Shown here in pieces: positions 7,444-16,184 of a stretch of DNA of 64,000 nucleotides. The stretch is taken from positions 62,001 to 126,000 of the forward strand of contig CAJTTC010000004.1 in NCBI GenBank assembly GCA_910579295.1. Direction: 5' to 3'. This stretch comes from an uncultured Christensenella sp. Its GTDB lineage: Bacteria; Bacillota_A; Clostridia; Christensenellales; Borkfalkiaceae. The stretch's first letter is position 1, and every line of letters begins with the position of its first letter. The notes beneath the pieces are model-generated. The model saw nothing but the letters and a program-made list of their open reading frames with translations, did not search any database and was not told the origin of the DNA. Both the position numbers and the translations under genes were made by a program.

Positions 7444-9333
7444 ATGGAAGAGCTCGAAAAAGAACAACTTCATAACGAAAGCAATGCGGAGAGCGCAGAG
7501 AAGGCGCTCCCCGAGTTTGCCGTTAAAATGGACGGGGTCAGCTTTTCATATGCCGACGATCAACCCAAGGCTTTGAACGGCGTGTCGCTCTGCGTAAAGC
7601 GCGGGGAATTTTTAGCCGTCCTCGGTCACAACGGAAGCGGCAAATCAACGCTTGCAAAATTAATCTGCGGACTTATTTACGCCGACGCGGGTAATGTGAG
7701 CGTCTGGGGCTTGAACCCTGCCGACAAGGACGAAATCAACCAAGTGCGCACTCATGCGGGCGTAGTCTTTCAGAACCCCGACAATCAGATGGTCGCCTCG
7801 ATCGTTGAGGACGACGTCGCGTTCGGCCCTGAAAATTTAGGCGTCCCGCGCGAGGAAATAGGCGAGCGCATAAGCTGGGCTCTCAACGCGGTCGGAATGG
7901 AAAAATACAGGCACTCCACGCCGACGCGCCTTTCGGGCGGACAGAAACAGAGAATAGCCGTTGCGGGCGTGCTTGCAATCAAGCCCGACGTTTTGATTTT
8001 GGACGAAAGCACAGCTATGCTCGACCCCAAGGGCAGGAGGGAGGTAACAGAGGTCGCCGCCCGCCTCAACCGCGAGGAGGGTATGACGGTTATACTCATC
8101 ACGCACTTTATGGAAGAGGCTTTGCTTGCCGACCGCGCCGTGGTTATGAACAAGGGCGCGATTGTCGCCGACGATACTCCGCGCAACGTCTTCGCTATGG
8201 GTAAGCGGTTGGAAGAGTGCGGACTTTGCTTGCCCGAGATAGGCGAAATATGCAACAAAATAAAGGCGGCGGGCATAGATATTCCCGACAGCCTCACCCC
8301 CGCCTATCTTGCAGACAGCATCAAGGCTCAGGCTGATATTTACGGCTTCAATCCCCGTTCGTCGGGGCATATTCCCGCACCAATCGACAATTCCGTAGTA
8401 AGAGAGTGGGATATCGACGTGCGCGATTTGACGTACACGTATTCGCCAAAATCCCCCTTTGCGACAAAGGCGTTAAAAGGCGTTAATCTGCACATATCCG
8501 AGGGGGAATTTTTCGGAATAATAGGTCACACGGGAAGCGGCAAGTCAACGCTTGTTCAGCATTTAAACGCGCTGATAAAGCTCCCCAAGGCGCAAAAGCG
8601 TTACAAAAAACCCAGGGCGAAGAAGGGTCGGACGCCGCCGCCCGAAAGCATAATCACGGTGGGCAAGTACGACCTGTCGCAGAAAAAGTGCGATTGGCAG
8701 GCTCTGCGCGCCGATTTGGGTATGGTTTTTCAGTATCCCGAATATCAGCTGTTTGCCGAAACGGTGGAGGCGGACGTAGCGTTCGGCTTGAAAAATTTCC
8801 GCAAGGGGCTAACGGAGGAGGAGATCAAGAGCGCCGTGCGCGACAGTCTGACTGCAGTCGGGCTCGATTACGAGGAAATCCGCGAAAAATCGCCTTTCGA
8901 TTTATCGGGCGGTCAGAAGCGGCGCGTGGCAATCGCCGGCGTAATAGTTACAAAGCCGCGCATATTGGTGCTTGACGAACCCGCCGCGGGGCTCGACCCT
9001 ATGGGCAAGCGCGAGATGATGCGCCTTCTGCATTCCCTGCACGGCGATTGGTGCAAGACGGTCATAATCGTTTCCCACGATATGGACGAGGTTGCGGAAA
9101 ACTGTACGCGTGCGTGCGTAGTGTCCGACGGCGATATCGTTGCTTGCGAAACTACTGCGGAGCTCTTCAAACGCGCCGAGCAGTTGCGTTCTTTGGGATT
9201 GGACGTGCCCGTAACTGCAAAAATCTGCGCCGAGCTTGCCTCTCTGGGACTGAATTTGGAGTGCGATTTTACTTCCGACGGCTTTGCTTCCGCGGTAATT
9301 TCCGCATTGAAAGGGGGTGACGCCGATGCTTAA
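7444..9333 (+). CDS. Fused ECF-transporter ATPases (EcfA1-EcfA2 in one chain)
   Basis: These are the two ATPases that power vitamin or metal uptake by energy-coupling-factor transporters, here joined in one 629-residue polypeptide. Half 1 has Walker A GHNGSGKST near residue 61, signature LSGGQKQR and Walker B VLILDES. Half 2 repeats this with GHTGSGKST, LSGGQKRR and VLVLDEP. Most Firmicutes encode the two as separate genes of about 280 residues each, so the fusion is notable. The ATG at 7444 is chosen because it directly follows the promoter; the longer frame starts inside the -10 region. It is followed by an overlapping ecfT. No substrate-binding S component is nearby, so it probably serves several. 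Confidence 0.93.
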   Translation: MEELEKEQLHNESNAESAEKALPEFAVKMDGVSFSYADDQPKALNGVSLCVKRGEFLAVLGHNGSGKSTLAKLICGLIYADAGNVSVWGLNPADKDEINQVRTHAGVVFQNPDNQMVASIVEDDVAFGPENLGVPREEIGERISWALNAVGMEKYRHSTPTRLSGGQKQRIAVAGVLAIKPDVLILDESTAMLDPKGRREVTEVAARLNREEGMTVILITHFMEEALLADRAVVMNKGAIVADDTPRNVFAMGKRLEECGLCLPEIGEICNKIKAAGIDIPDSLTPAYLADSIKAQADIYGFNPRSSGHIPAPIDNSVVREWDIDVRDLTYTYSPKSPFATKALKGVNLHISEGEFFGIIGHTGSGKSTLVQHLNALIKLPKAQKRYKKPRAKKGRTPPPESIITVGKYDLSQKKCDWQALRADLGMVFQYPEYQLFAETVEADVAFGLKNFRKGLTEEEIKSAVRDSLTAVGLDYEEIREKSPFDLSGGQKRRVAIAGVIVTKPRILVLDEPAAGLDPMGKREMMRLLHSLHGDWCKTVIIVSHDMDEVAENCTRACVVSDGDIVACETTAELFKRAEQLRSLGLDVPVTAKICAELASLGLNLECDFTSDGFASAVISALKGGDADA

Positions 9334-10171
9334 CGACGTAACGTTCGGTCAGTATTACCCCGCGCAGTCGTTCGTGCATAAGCTTGACCCGCGTGTAAAA
9401 CTGCTCTTTTTAATAGCCTATATCGTTATGCTTTTTATCTCCGAGTCCTTTTACGGACTTGCGCTGTGCGCTGTTATTCTTATAATAGGAACGATAGCTT
9501 CGCGCGTGCCGATAGGCTCGGTATTGCGCTCGATAAAGGGGATAATTTTTATTCTGATTTTTACTTCGGTGCTCAACATATTTTTCCATAAGGGCGAAAA
9601 TCTGTTGTGGCACTGGGGGGCTATAAATATATATTTAGAGGGAATAATTTTTTCGGTATTCCTTATGCTGCGCCTCACGCTCATCGTAATGGGCTCGGCT
9701 CTTTTGACGCTGACTACAACGCCCGTCACTCTGACCGACGGCATAGAGAGCCTGCTGTTCCCGCTCACGCTCATTAAAATACCCGTTCACGCCCTCGCGC
9801 TTGTAATGTCGATAGCCCTGCGGTTTATTCCCACGCTTATGGACGAAACCAACCGCATTATCTCGGCGCAGAAGGCGAGGGGGGCAAGCTTCGATTCGGG
9901 CAATATTTTCAAGAGGGTAAAGGCGATTATACCCGTGCTCGTACCGCTTCTTATCAGCGCGCTTCACCGTGCCGCAGAGCTGGGCGACGCAATGGACGTG
10001 CGCTGTTACGGTTGCGGCAAGAAGAGGACGAAATACAAAAAACTGCGCCTTACCTTGCGCGACTTGGTGGCAACGCTGTTCGCCGCCGTTCTCATTGCGG
10101 GCGTTATCCTTTTAAACGTCTACGGCTATCAAATCTGCCCGTCAATCTATCAGTATGTGGTGATATCGTGA
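9326..10171 (+). CDS. ecfT: ECF transporter transmembrane component EcfT
   Basis: EcfT is the membrane scaffold linking the ATPases to interchangeable substrate-binding S proteins. The 281-residue protein has several hydrophobic segments. A conserved C-terminal region with the coupling-helix type motif AQKARGASF (about residue 187 on) contacts the ATPases. The ATG at 9326 sits 8 nt after GGGGG and overlaps the end of the ATPase gene; an upstream in-frame GTG at 9317 is less likely. Its last bases overlap the truA start, so the three genes are translationally coupled. Confidence 0.93.
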   Translation: MLNDVTFGQYYPAQSFVHKLDPRVKLLFLIAYIVMLFISESFYGLALCAVILIIGTIASRVPIGSVLRSIKGIIFILIFTSVLNIFFHKGENLLWHWGAINIYLEGIIFSVFLMLRLTLIVMGSALLTLTTTPVTLTDGIESLLFPLTLIKIPVHALALVMSIALRFIPTLMDETNRIISAQKARGASFDSGNIFKRVKAIIPVLVPLLISALHRAAELGDAMDVRCYGCGKKRTKYKKLRLTLRDLVATLFAAVLIAGVILLNVYGYQICPSIYQYVVIS

Positions 10172-10917
10172 GGTACGCTCTGTGGGTTGCCTACGACGGC
10201 ACCGGTTTTTGCGGCTGGCAGGTTCAGCCGAACGGAAGAACGGTACAGGCTGAGCTCAACGCCGCCGTTTACAGGGCTTTCGGCGAGAGTACAAGCGTTA
10301 CGGCAAGCGGCAGGACGGACGCGGGCGTGCACGCCCTGATGCAGGTCTGTCACGTCGACTTGAACGCAGAGATTGACGGAAAAAAGTTAGCAGACGCGCT
10401 CAACGCCCGACTGCCCGACGACGTAAGCGTTCTGCGTTCGGCGGTCGCTCCCGAGGGCTTCGACGCCAACCGTTCGGCAAAGCGCAAAACCTACCGCTAC
10501 AATATGTACTTCGCGCCCCGCCGCAACCCGCTTTCCGATAGGTACGCGGTGTGGATTAAGGGCGAGCTAAGGGCTGACAAACTGCGCGAAGCGGCTGAAA
10601 TTTTTGTGGGTGAGCACGACTTCGCCGCCTATTGCGCAAGCGGTTCGCAGGTAAAAACGACGGTGAGAGAGATTTACTCGGTCGACGTCGTTGAAGATGG
10701 CGGCGCTGTTGCGGTGGAGGTGTGCGGCAACGGCTTTCTATATAATATGGTCAGAACGCTCGTCGGCACAATGCTGTGGTATTCGCTCGGCAAACTCAGC
10801 CTTGGGGATATTTCGGCTTCGCTTAAAACGGGCAACCGCTCGCTCGTCGGCAAAACAATGCCCGCAAAGGGGTTGCTTTTAAAGAGCGTGCAGTACGGCT
10901 CTTCACTCTTCGACTGA
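10168..10917 (+). CDS. truA: tRNA pseudouridine(38-40) synthase TruA
   Basis: TruA converts uridines 38-40 of the tRNA anticodon stem to pseudouridine. The 249 residues match the family length. The catalytic Asp lies in ASGRTDAGVHA. Further family blocks are YDGTGFCGWQVQPNGRTVQ at the start and NGFLYNMVRTLVGTM near the C-terminus. The GTG at 10168 overlaps the ecfT stop by GTGA. A longer ORF reading upstream runs through ecfT in another frame and is not used. The ecfA-ecfT-truA order is common in Firmicutes. Confidence 0.95.
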   Translation: MRYALWVAYDGTGFCGWQVQPNGRTVQAELNAAVYRAFGESTSVTASGRTDAGVHALMQVCHVDLNAEIDGKKLADALNARLPDDVSVLRSAVAPEGFDANRSAKRKTYRYNMYFAPRRNPLSDRYAVWIKGELRADKLREAAEIFVGEHDFAAYCASGSQVKTTVREIYSVDVVEDGGAVAVEVCGNGFLYNMVRTLVGTMLWYSLGKLSLGDISASLKTGNRSLVGKTMPAKGLLLKSVQYGSSLFD

Positions 10918-10994
10918 AAATTTTACAAAGATTTCACTGGATTTTTTTATATTTTATATATTTTGCGTATAAAATAACAGACATAGGGGCTGAA

Positions 10995-11876
10995 ATGGAA
11001 TTTTTTGAAATAGCCGACATTGTTGATGCGGCATTTGTCTACGACGTAAATAAGCGTTATATGTGGGTGTGTCTGCTCATAGCCGCATGCTGTTACGCCG
11101 CGCTTTACGTTTTTAAGAGTATCGCGCTGTACACTATCGCCCGCCGCGAGGGGTTCGGGCGTAAGTGGATGGCGTTCGTGCCTATTTTCAGCACTTACTA
11201 TATCGGAGTCGTTTCCGAAAAGAACACTATCGTCAGGACTAAGGCGAAAAACATTTCGTTCGCCGCGGCGTTGGTCGAGCTTGTGTTCGTAGCACTGTCG
11301 ATTGCCGCAACCGTATCAAAATTTATAATCTTCAACGGCGGCTATGCCGAGCCCGTGTACGATACGGTAGTGCTCTTCGGCGTGACGGTCGAACAGCTTG
11401 TCGGCTATAACCCCGTCAATCTGCCCGTCGAGCTCAATTGGGTTTGGTGGTTTGCAATGAACGCGCAAAACTACCTTCTGTATCTGATAGAGGTTGCGTT
11501 TATCATTTTAAACGTGTTTATTCTCATTGCGTTTTTCCGCACCTATTCGCCGTCGAGATATCTCCTGTTTTCCATTCTCGGAATGCTTTTCCCCATATCG
11601 GCGGTGTTTATGTTCGCTGTGAGAAATAACAGAGCCACCAACTATCTCGATTACGTTCGCGAACAGCAGCAGAGGCAGTACCGTATGTATCAGGAGTATA
11701 TGCGCGGCAATATGCGCGGCAACGGTCAGAATTATTACGGCGGCTATCAGAACGACCCCTATGCGGGACAGCAGAATGCCACGCCTCCCGAAGACCCATT
11801 CGGCGGTTTGGGCGCGGACGGCAGAGGCTCGGACGGCAATGCGGGTGGAGACCCCTTCGACGAATTTAAAAATTGA
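10995..11876 (+). CDS. Multi-pass membrane protein of unknown function, Gly/Gln/Asn-rich tail
   Basis: The 293-residue protein has about five hydrophobic segments in residues 20-210, with short cytoplasmic-looking loops (RREGFGRKW). A low-complexity tail of about 70 residues follows, rich in Gln, Asn, Gly, Asp and Pro (QQQRQYRMYQEYMRGNMRG onward). This layout occurs in uncharacterised Clostridia membrane proteins. No enzyme motif is visible. A weak GGGG site precedes the ATG. It is a single gene with its own terminator. Function not inferred. Confidence 0.6.
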   Translation: MEFFEIADIVDAAFVYDVNKRYMWVCLLIAACCYAALYVFKSIALYTIARREGFGRKWMAFVPIFSTYYIGVVSEKNTIVRTKAKNISFAAALVELVFVALSIAATVSKFIIFNGGYAEPVYDTVVLFGVTVEQLVGYNPVNLPVELNWVWWFAMNAQNYLLYLIEVAFIILNVFILIAFFRTYSPSRYLLFSILGMLFPISAVFMFAVRNNRATNYLDYVREQQQRQYRMYQEYMRGNMRGNGQNYYGGYQNDPYAGQQNATPPEDPFGGLGADGRGSDGNAGGDPFDEFKN

Positions 11877-11889
11877 TAAATAATATCAG

Positions 11890-11914
11890 GCGGGAATGTA
11901 AATTCCCGCTTTTG
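11890..11914 (+). terminator. Intrinsic terminator
   Basis: The stem GCGGGAAT/ATTCCCGC (11890-11897 with 11902-11909), loop GTAA, is followed by TTTTGT. It separates the membrane protein gene from mnmE. Confidence 0.8.
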
Positions 11915-11916
11915 TA

Positions 11917-11945
11917 TTGCAAATAAGTTTTTTATGTGTTATAAT
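11917..11945 (+). promoter_or_regulatory. Promoter of mnmE
   Basis: TTGCAA (11917-11922), 17-nt spacer, TATAAT (11940-11945), 40 nt ahead of the mnmE start. Confidence 0.8.
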
Positions 11946-11985
11946 CAAAGTATAAGTCAGCGTTATGGAAAAGCAGTTTTGATAT

Positions 11986-13302
11986 ATGAATGAGAAATTG
12001 ATATCGGCAATAAGCACACCGTCGGGAACGGGCGGCGTGGCGATAATAAGGGTGAGCGGCGAGGGCGCTCTCGAACTTGCGGCGAAGATGTTTGCGCCTG
12101 CGGGCAATATGTGCGTGAGCGACTTTCAGCCCAATCGTATGTATACGGGTAAAATTCTCTGCGACGGATTTTACGACTTCGGAATGTGCGTTTTCTTTAA
12201 AGCGCCCAAAAGCTTTACGGGCGAGGACGTGGTGGAATTCCACTGTCACGGCGGCGCGGAGCTTGCGAGGGGAGTTTTAAAGGCTACGTTCAATGCGGGT
12301 GCGCGTGCGGCGGAGCGTGGCGAATTTACCAAGCGCGCCTTTATAAACGGCAAGCAGTCGCTGTCGTCTGCCGAGGGAATGATAGATATGATAAACGCCG
12401 AGAGCCTTGCCGAGTTGCGCGCGGGCGGATTGCTGTACGGCGAAAGACTTACTCGCGAGGTGCGTGAAATTCAGTCTACGCTCACCGATATTCTTGCGTG
12501 GATAGCCGCCGATACCGATTATCCCGAAGAGGGGATAGAGCAGACAGAGCTCGCCTCGGTAAGCGAGGATTTAAAGCGCGTCTGCAAACGGCTCGACGGC
12601 TTGGTTGCGGCATATTCGGGGGGCAAATTGATAAAGAGCGGCGTTTCCGTCGCTATTTGCGGAGCGCCTAACGCGGGCAAATCTTCCCTGTTAAACGCGC
12701 TTCTGGGTTACGATAAAGCCATAGTTTCACCCGTGGCGGGCACTACGCGCGACGTCGTGGAGGGCACAATTATCTGCGGTGGCGTCAAGTACAATCTGAG
12801 CGATACGGCGGGCATACGCGAGAATGCGGGCGATATCGAAAACATAGGTATCGAGCGTGCTCGGCGCGCCTCGGATACGGCGGACGTCGTTTTGTGTCTG
12901 TCAGATTGCGGCGATTTTTCGGCGGCGGGCGGCGTTGAGATGGAGCGGCTTATCAAGGTTAGCACTAAGATAGACGAGAGTGCGGCGGACGGCGGTTGCG
13001 ATATTGCGATATCGTCAAAGACGGGCGAGGGGCTTGACGCACTGAAAGAAATGCTCGAAAAAAAGGCTACGGGCGGTCGCTCGCTCGACAGTGCGTTCGT
13101 AATTGAGGAGCGGCACTATTCGGCTTTGAAGCGCGCAAACGAAAAGTTAAAGGCGGCAATCGACGGAATTAAAAGTTTTCCTTTGGATATAATTTCTCTC
13201 GATATAAGAGAGGGGTGGTCGGTGCTCGGCGAAATCACGGGGGAAACCGCCGACGAGGAAATAATCAACACAGTCTTTGCAAAATTCTGCGTGGGTAAAT
13301 AG
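11986..13302 (+). CDS. mnmE: tRNA modification GTPase MnmE
   Basis: With MnmG this enzyme installs the (carboxymethyl)aminomethyl group on wobble U34 of tRNAs. The 438 residues cover the folate-binding N-domain (STPSGTGGVAIIRVSG), a helical domain, and an inserted Ras-like G domain. G motifs are GAPNAGKSSLLNALLG, AGTTRD and DTAGIRENAGDIENIGIERA. The C-terminal FCVGK is the family-conserved (C)-(I/V)-GK end containing the catalytic Cys. mnmG is not in the window. The gene has its own promoter. Confidence 0.96.
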   Translation: MNEKLISAISTPSGTGGVAIIRVSGEGALELAAKMFAPAGNMCVSDFQPNRMYTGKILCDGFYDFGMCVFFKAPKSFTGEDVVEFHCHGGAELARGVLKATFNAGARAAERGEFTKRAFINGKQSLSSAEGMIDMINAESLAELRAGGLLYGERLTREVREIQSTLTDILAWIAADTDYPEEGIEQTELASVSEDLKRVCKRLDGLVAAYSGGKLIKSGVSVAICGAPNAGKSSLLNALLGYDKAIVSPVAGTTRDVVEGTIICGGVKYNLSDTAGIRENAGDIENIGIERARRASDTADVVLCLSDCGDFSAAGGVEMERLIKVSTKIDESAADGGCDIAISSKTGEGLDALKEMLEKKATGGRSLDSAFVIEERHYSALKRANEKLKAAIDGIKSFPLDIISLDIREGWSVLGEITGETADEEIINTVFAKFCVGK

Positions 13303-13349
13303 ATTACCCTTTAAGCGGTGATATAAAATACGTAAACAGGAGGCGTTAA

Positions 13350-14228
13350 ATGGTAAATCTCGAATTATACAGGGTGTTTTATACCGTTGCGAAGCTCGGC
13401 AGTTCGACGCGTGCGGCGGAGGAGCTGTTCATATCGCAACCCGCCGTTTCTCAGGCGGTAAAGCAACTCGAAAGCCAACTCGGCACTACGCTGTTTAACC
13501 GTACGCATATGGGAATGGAATTGTCGTCGCAGGGGGGCAAGCTCATTTTCGGACAGGTCGAGCAGGCGTTAAAACTGTTGGACGATGCCGAAAGCAAGCT
13601 GTTAGAGCTTAAAACAACGGCGACGGGCACAATAAGAATAGGCGCAACGGACGCGATTTTTTCGTACGTTCTCGCCGACAAAATAGTAAAATACAACGCC
13701 AAATATCCCGCGGTCAAGATAGAGCTCATAACGGGCACGACTCCCGAAACGATAGAGCAGTTAAAGGACAATAAGTGCGACGTGGGCTTCATCAATCTGC
13801 CCATAGAGGACAAGGACGTAAAGTTTACGGGAACGGTTGCGCACCTCTCGGACATATTCGTCGCAGGCGAGAAATTCGCTCATTTAAAGGGTACGAAAGT
13901 CAATCTTTCGGATTTGCACCGATTTCCCTTGCTTATGATAGAGAGCAACACCGTCGCCCGCCGCGCGCTCACCGAATACACGCAGACGCTCGGCATACAG
14001 CTTCACCCCGATATCGAGGTGGAAAATTGGGATTTAATGCTCAAATTTGCGAGTTGCGGAATGGGTATCGGTTGCGTTCCGCGGGAATATGCGACAGGCT
14101 ATTTAGAGAGCGGCGAGCTGTTCGAGGTGGACGTAATGCCCAGCCTGCCCGTGCGCGGAGTGGGAATAGCGCTTCCCAAAAACGTGCCCTTGCAATTTGC
14201 CTTAAAAGAATTTATTTCAATGTTTTAA
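13350..14228 (+). CDS. LysR-family transcriptional regulator
   Basis: The 292-residue protein has an N-terminal winged helix-turn-helix (about 1-60; GSSTRAAEELFISQPAVSQA) and a periplasmic-binding-protein-like effector domain (about 90-290; IRIGATDAIFSYVLADK). LysR proteins usually respond to a small molecule and often control a divergent gene, but the upstream neighbour mnmE is co-directional, so the target is not evident. RBS AGGAGG. The converging dapB suggests no regulation of that operon from here. Confidence 0.9.
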   Translation: MVNLELYRVFYTVAKLGSSTRAAEELFISQPAVSQAVKQLESQLGTTLFNRTHMGMELSSQGGKLIFGQVEQALKLLDDAESKLLELKTTATGTIRIGATDAIFSYVLADKIVKYNAKYPAVKIELITGTTPETIEQLKDNKCDVGFINLPIEDKDVKFTGTVAHLSDIFVAGEKFAHLKGTKVNLSDLHRFPLLMIESNTVARRALTEYTQTLGIQLHPDIEVENWDLMLKFASCGMGIGCVPREYATGYLESGELFEVDVMPSLPVRGVGIALPKNVPLQFALKEFISMF

Positions 14229-14325
14229 ACTCTTATAAAAAATATAAAAGCTCTCTGACAAAAGCGCACTTCCCATAGGTAAATAAAAAATTAAATTTTT
14301 AGGAGTTGCACTTTCAAGCGAGACA

Positions 14326-14359
14326 AAAAACTCTCGGACATTTCGTTCGAGAGCTTTTT
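14326..14359. terminator. Bidirectional terminator between the LysR gene and dapB
   Basis: CTCTCG (14331-14336) pairs with CGAGAG (14348-14353), flanked by AAAAA and TTTTT that extend the stem and give a U-run in both directions. It serves the converging LysR gene and asd-dapA-dapB operon. The rest of 14229-14466 holds only small hairpins. Confidence 0.75.
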
Positions 14360-14466
14360 GGCGGCGTGTCGCCGCAGCCGAGTATCTTAATTACTAAACG
14401 TTTTTTATGAGAAGCGCGCTTTTGCACAAAACTGTTTTTTTAGTTTAGTTAAGGGATATGTGCGGG

Positions 14467-15219
14467 TCAATCTTTCAAAAGGTCGCTCATATCGTACATA
14501 CCTGCGGGCTTTCCCGCAAGCCATTTAGCCGCCTTAATCGCGCCTGCCGCAAACACCTTTTTGCTCCTCGCCGAGTGCGAAAGGGTAATAATTTCGTCCT
14601 CGCCGCAGAACAATACCTCGTGTTCGCCGACGATAGTGCCGCCGCGCACTGCGTGAATGCCTATTTCGTTGCCGCGCTTTCCGCACTGTCCTTCGCGCCC
14701 GTAAAGGTAGTCCTTGCCGCCCTCAAAAGCCTGTCTTGCGCTGTCGGCAAGCATCAACGCCGTGCCGCTAGGCGCGTCGACCTTTTTGTTGTGATGTTTT
14801 TCGACAATCTCTATGTCGAACTTCTCGCCTAAGGTTTCTGCCGCGCGCCTGACAAGCTCGCATAAAAGATTGACGCCGAGCGAAAAGTTGGCTGTCTTGA
14901 ACACGGCGATTTTTTCGGAAGAGGCTTTAATCTTGTCGAGCTGTTCCGTAGTATACCCCGTAGAACCTATGACCACGGGCACTCCGTTTTTAACCGCGTA
15001 TTCCAATTCACCGTCGAGAGCGGCGGGGGAAGAAAAATCTATTATTACGTCGGGTTTGCCGTCGATCTTAGCAAAAGAGGGGTAGACGGTTGCGCCGCAC
15101 ACGACGCCCGCCGCACGGTCAACTCCGCATAAAATACGCGCCTGTCCGTCGTTTTCCAAAAGCTCAGCAATGTTTGCGCCCATCTTGCCGAGCGCACCGC
15201 AAACAGCAACCTTAATCAC
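14467..15219 (-). CDS. dapB: 4-hydroxy-tetrahydrodipicolinate reductase DapB
   Basis: DapB is the second committed step of diaminopimelate/lysine synthesis, reducing the DapA product with NAD(P)H. The 250-residue protein has nucleotide-binding GALGKMGANIAEL, DFSSPAAL, the catalytic stretch EIVEKHHNKKVDAPSGTALM and HAVRGGTIVGEH, all family hallmarks. Its GTG start overlaps the dapA stop by GTGA, so translation is coupled. It is the last gene of the lysine-riboswitch-controlled operon. Diaminopimelate also feeds the cell wall, and dipicolinate for spores branches from this pathway. Confidence 0.96.
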   Translation of the reverse strand: MIKVAVCGALGKMGANIAELLENDGQARILCGVDRAAGVVCGATVYPSFAKIDGKPDVIIDFSSPAALDGELEYAVKNGVPVVIGSTGYTTEQLDKIKASSEKIAVFKTANFSLGVNLLCELVRRAAETLGEKFDIEIVEKHHNKKVDAPSGTALMLADSARQAFEGGKDYLYGREGQCGKRGNEIGIHAVRGGTIVGEHEVLFCGEDEIITLSHSARSKKVFAAGAIKAAKWLAGKPAGMYDMSDLLKD

Positions 15220-16103
15220 AGCTTTAACCCCAACTCATCAATACATTTTTTCATTATTGCCTTGTGCGCTTCTTCAAGCTCGGTCAAAGGCGCTCTGGGA
15301 ACGCCCGCGTCAAGCCCCAGCATATCACACCCCGCCTTTACGGGAATGGGGTTGACCTCGGTAAAGCAAGCGTCAATCAGCGGCAACAGTCTGTCCTGCA
15401 GCTCGTTGGCTTTTGCGAGATTGCCGTCGGCAACGTATGTATAAACGGCTTTGACTTCCTTGGGGGCAAGATTGCTCGCCACCGAAATGAGCCCTGCGCC
15501 GCCGATTGCAAGAATGGGAACGTTTAAATTGTCGTCGCCCGAATATACGTCGCAGAAGGGGCGTACGCGGCGCATTGTTTCGCAAATCTGTTCCATATTG
15601 CCGCACGCTTCCTTTATGCCCGCCAGGTTGGGGATTTTGGCAAGCTCCCCGGCAGTGGGGGGCAGAATGTTTACGCCCGTACGCGCGGGTACGTTATAAG
15701 CGATTACGGGTATGCTTACCGCCGAGCAAATCGCCTTGTAGTATTCCACAATGCCCTTTTGAGTGCACTTGTTGTAGTAGGGGGTAACGCATAGCAGACC
15801 GTCCGCGCCCATTTTCTCCGCGCGCACGCTTGCCTTAACTGCGCCGTCCGTGCAGTTGCTTCCCGTGCCGAAAATAATTTTGGCGCGTCCCGCGATTTTC
15901 TTTACCGCGTATTCCATTACAGCGACCTTTTCCTCGTCCGTCATAGTGGAGGGCTCGCCCGTAGTGCCCAGAATTACAAGAGCGTCCGTGCCGCCCGCAA
16001 TCTGATATTCAATCATTTTTCCGAACGCGTCGAAATTAACTCCGCCCTCTTTTAGGAACGGCGTAATCATAGCGGTTGCAGTGCCTTTAATAAACCCTTT
16101 CAT
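15216..16103 (-). CDS. dapA: 4-hydroxy-tetrahydrodipicolinate synthase DapA
   Basis: DapA condenses pyruvate with aspartate-semialdehyde. The 295-residue TIM-barrel enzyme has the substrate motif LGTTGEPSTMT, the Tyr motif YNVPARTGVN and the Schiff-base lysine in GIKEACGNM. RBS AAGAGG precedes the ATG at 16103. It sits between asd, which makes its substrate, and dapB, which uses its product. Confidence 0.96.
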   Translation of the reverse strand: MKGFIKGTATAMITPFLKEGGVNFDAFGKMIEYQIAGGTDALVILGTTGEPSTMTDEEKVAVMEYAVKKIAGRAKIIFGTGSNCTDGAVKASVRAEKMGADGLLCVTPYYNKCTQKGIVEYYKAICSAVSIPVIAYNVPARTGVNILPPTAGELAKIPNLAGIKEACGNMEQICETMRRVRPFCDVYSGDDNLNVPILAIGGAGLISVASNLAPKEVKAVYTYVADGNLAKANELQDRLLPLIDACFTEVNPIPVKAGCDMLGLDAGVPRAPLTELEEAHKAIMKKCIDELGLKL

Positions 16104-16184
16104 AATACCTCTTTTTTAATGCTTAATTTGTATGCGTAATGCGGAATAGCGGAGAACATATCCCTCGTTTGCCGCGTCGCGCCA

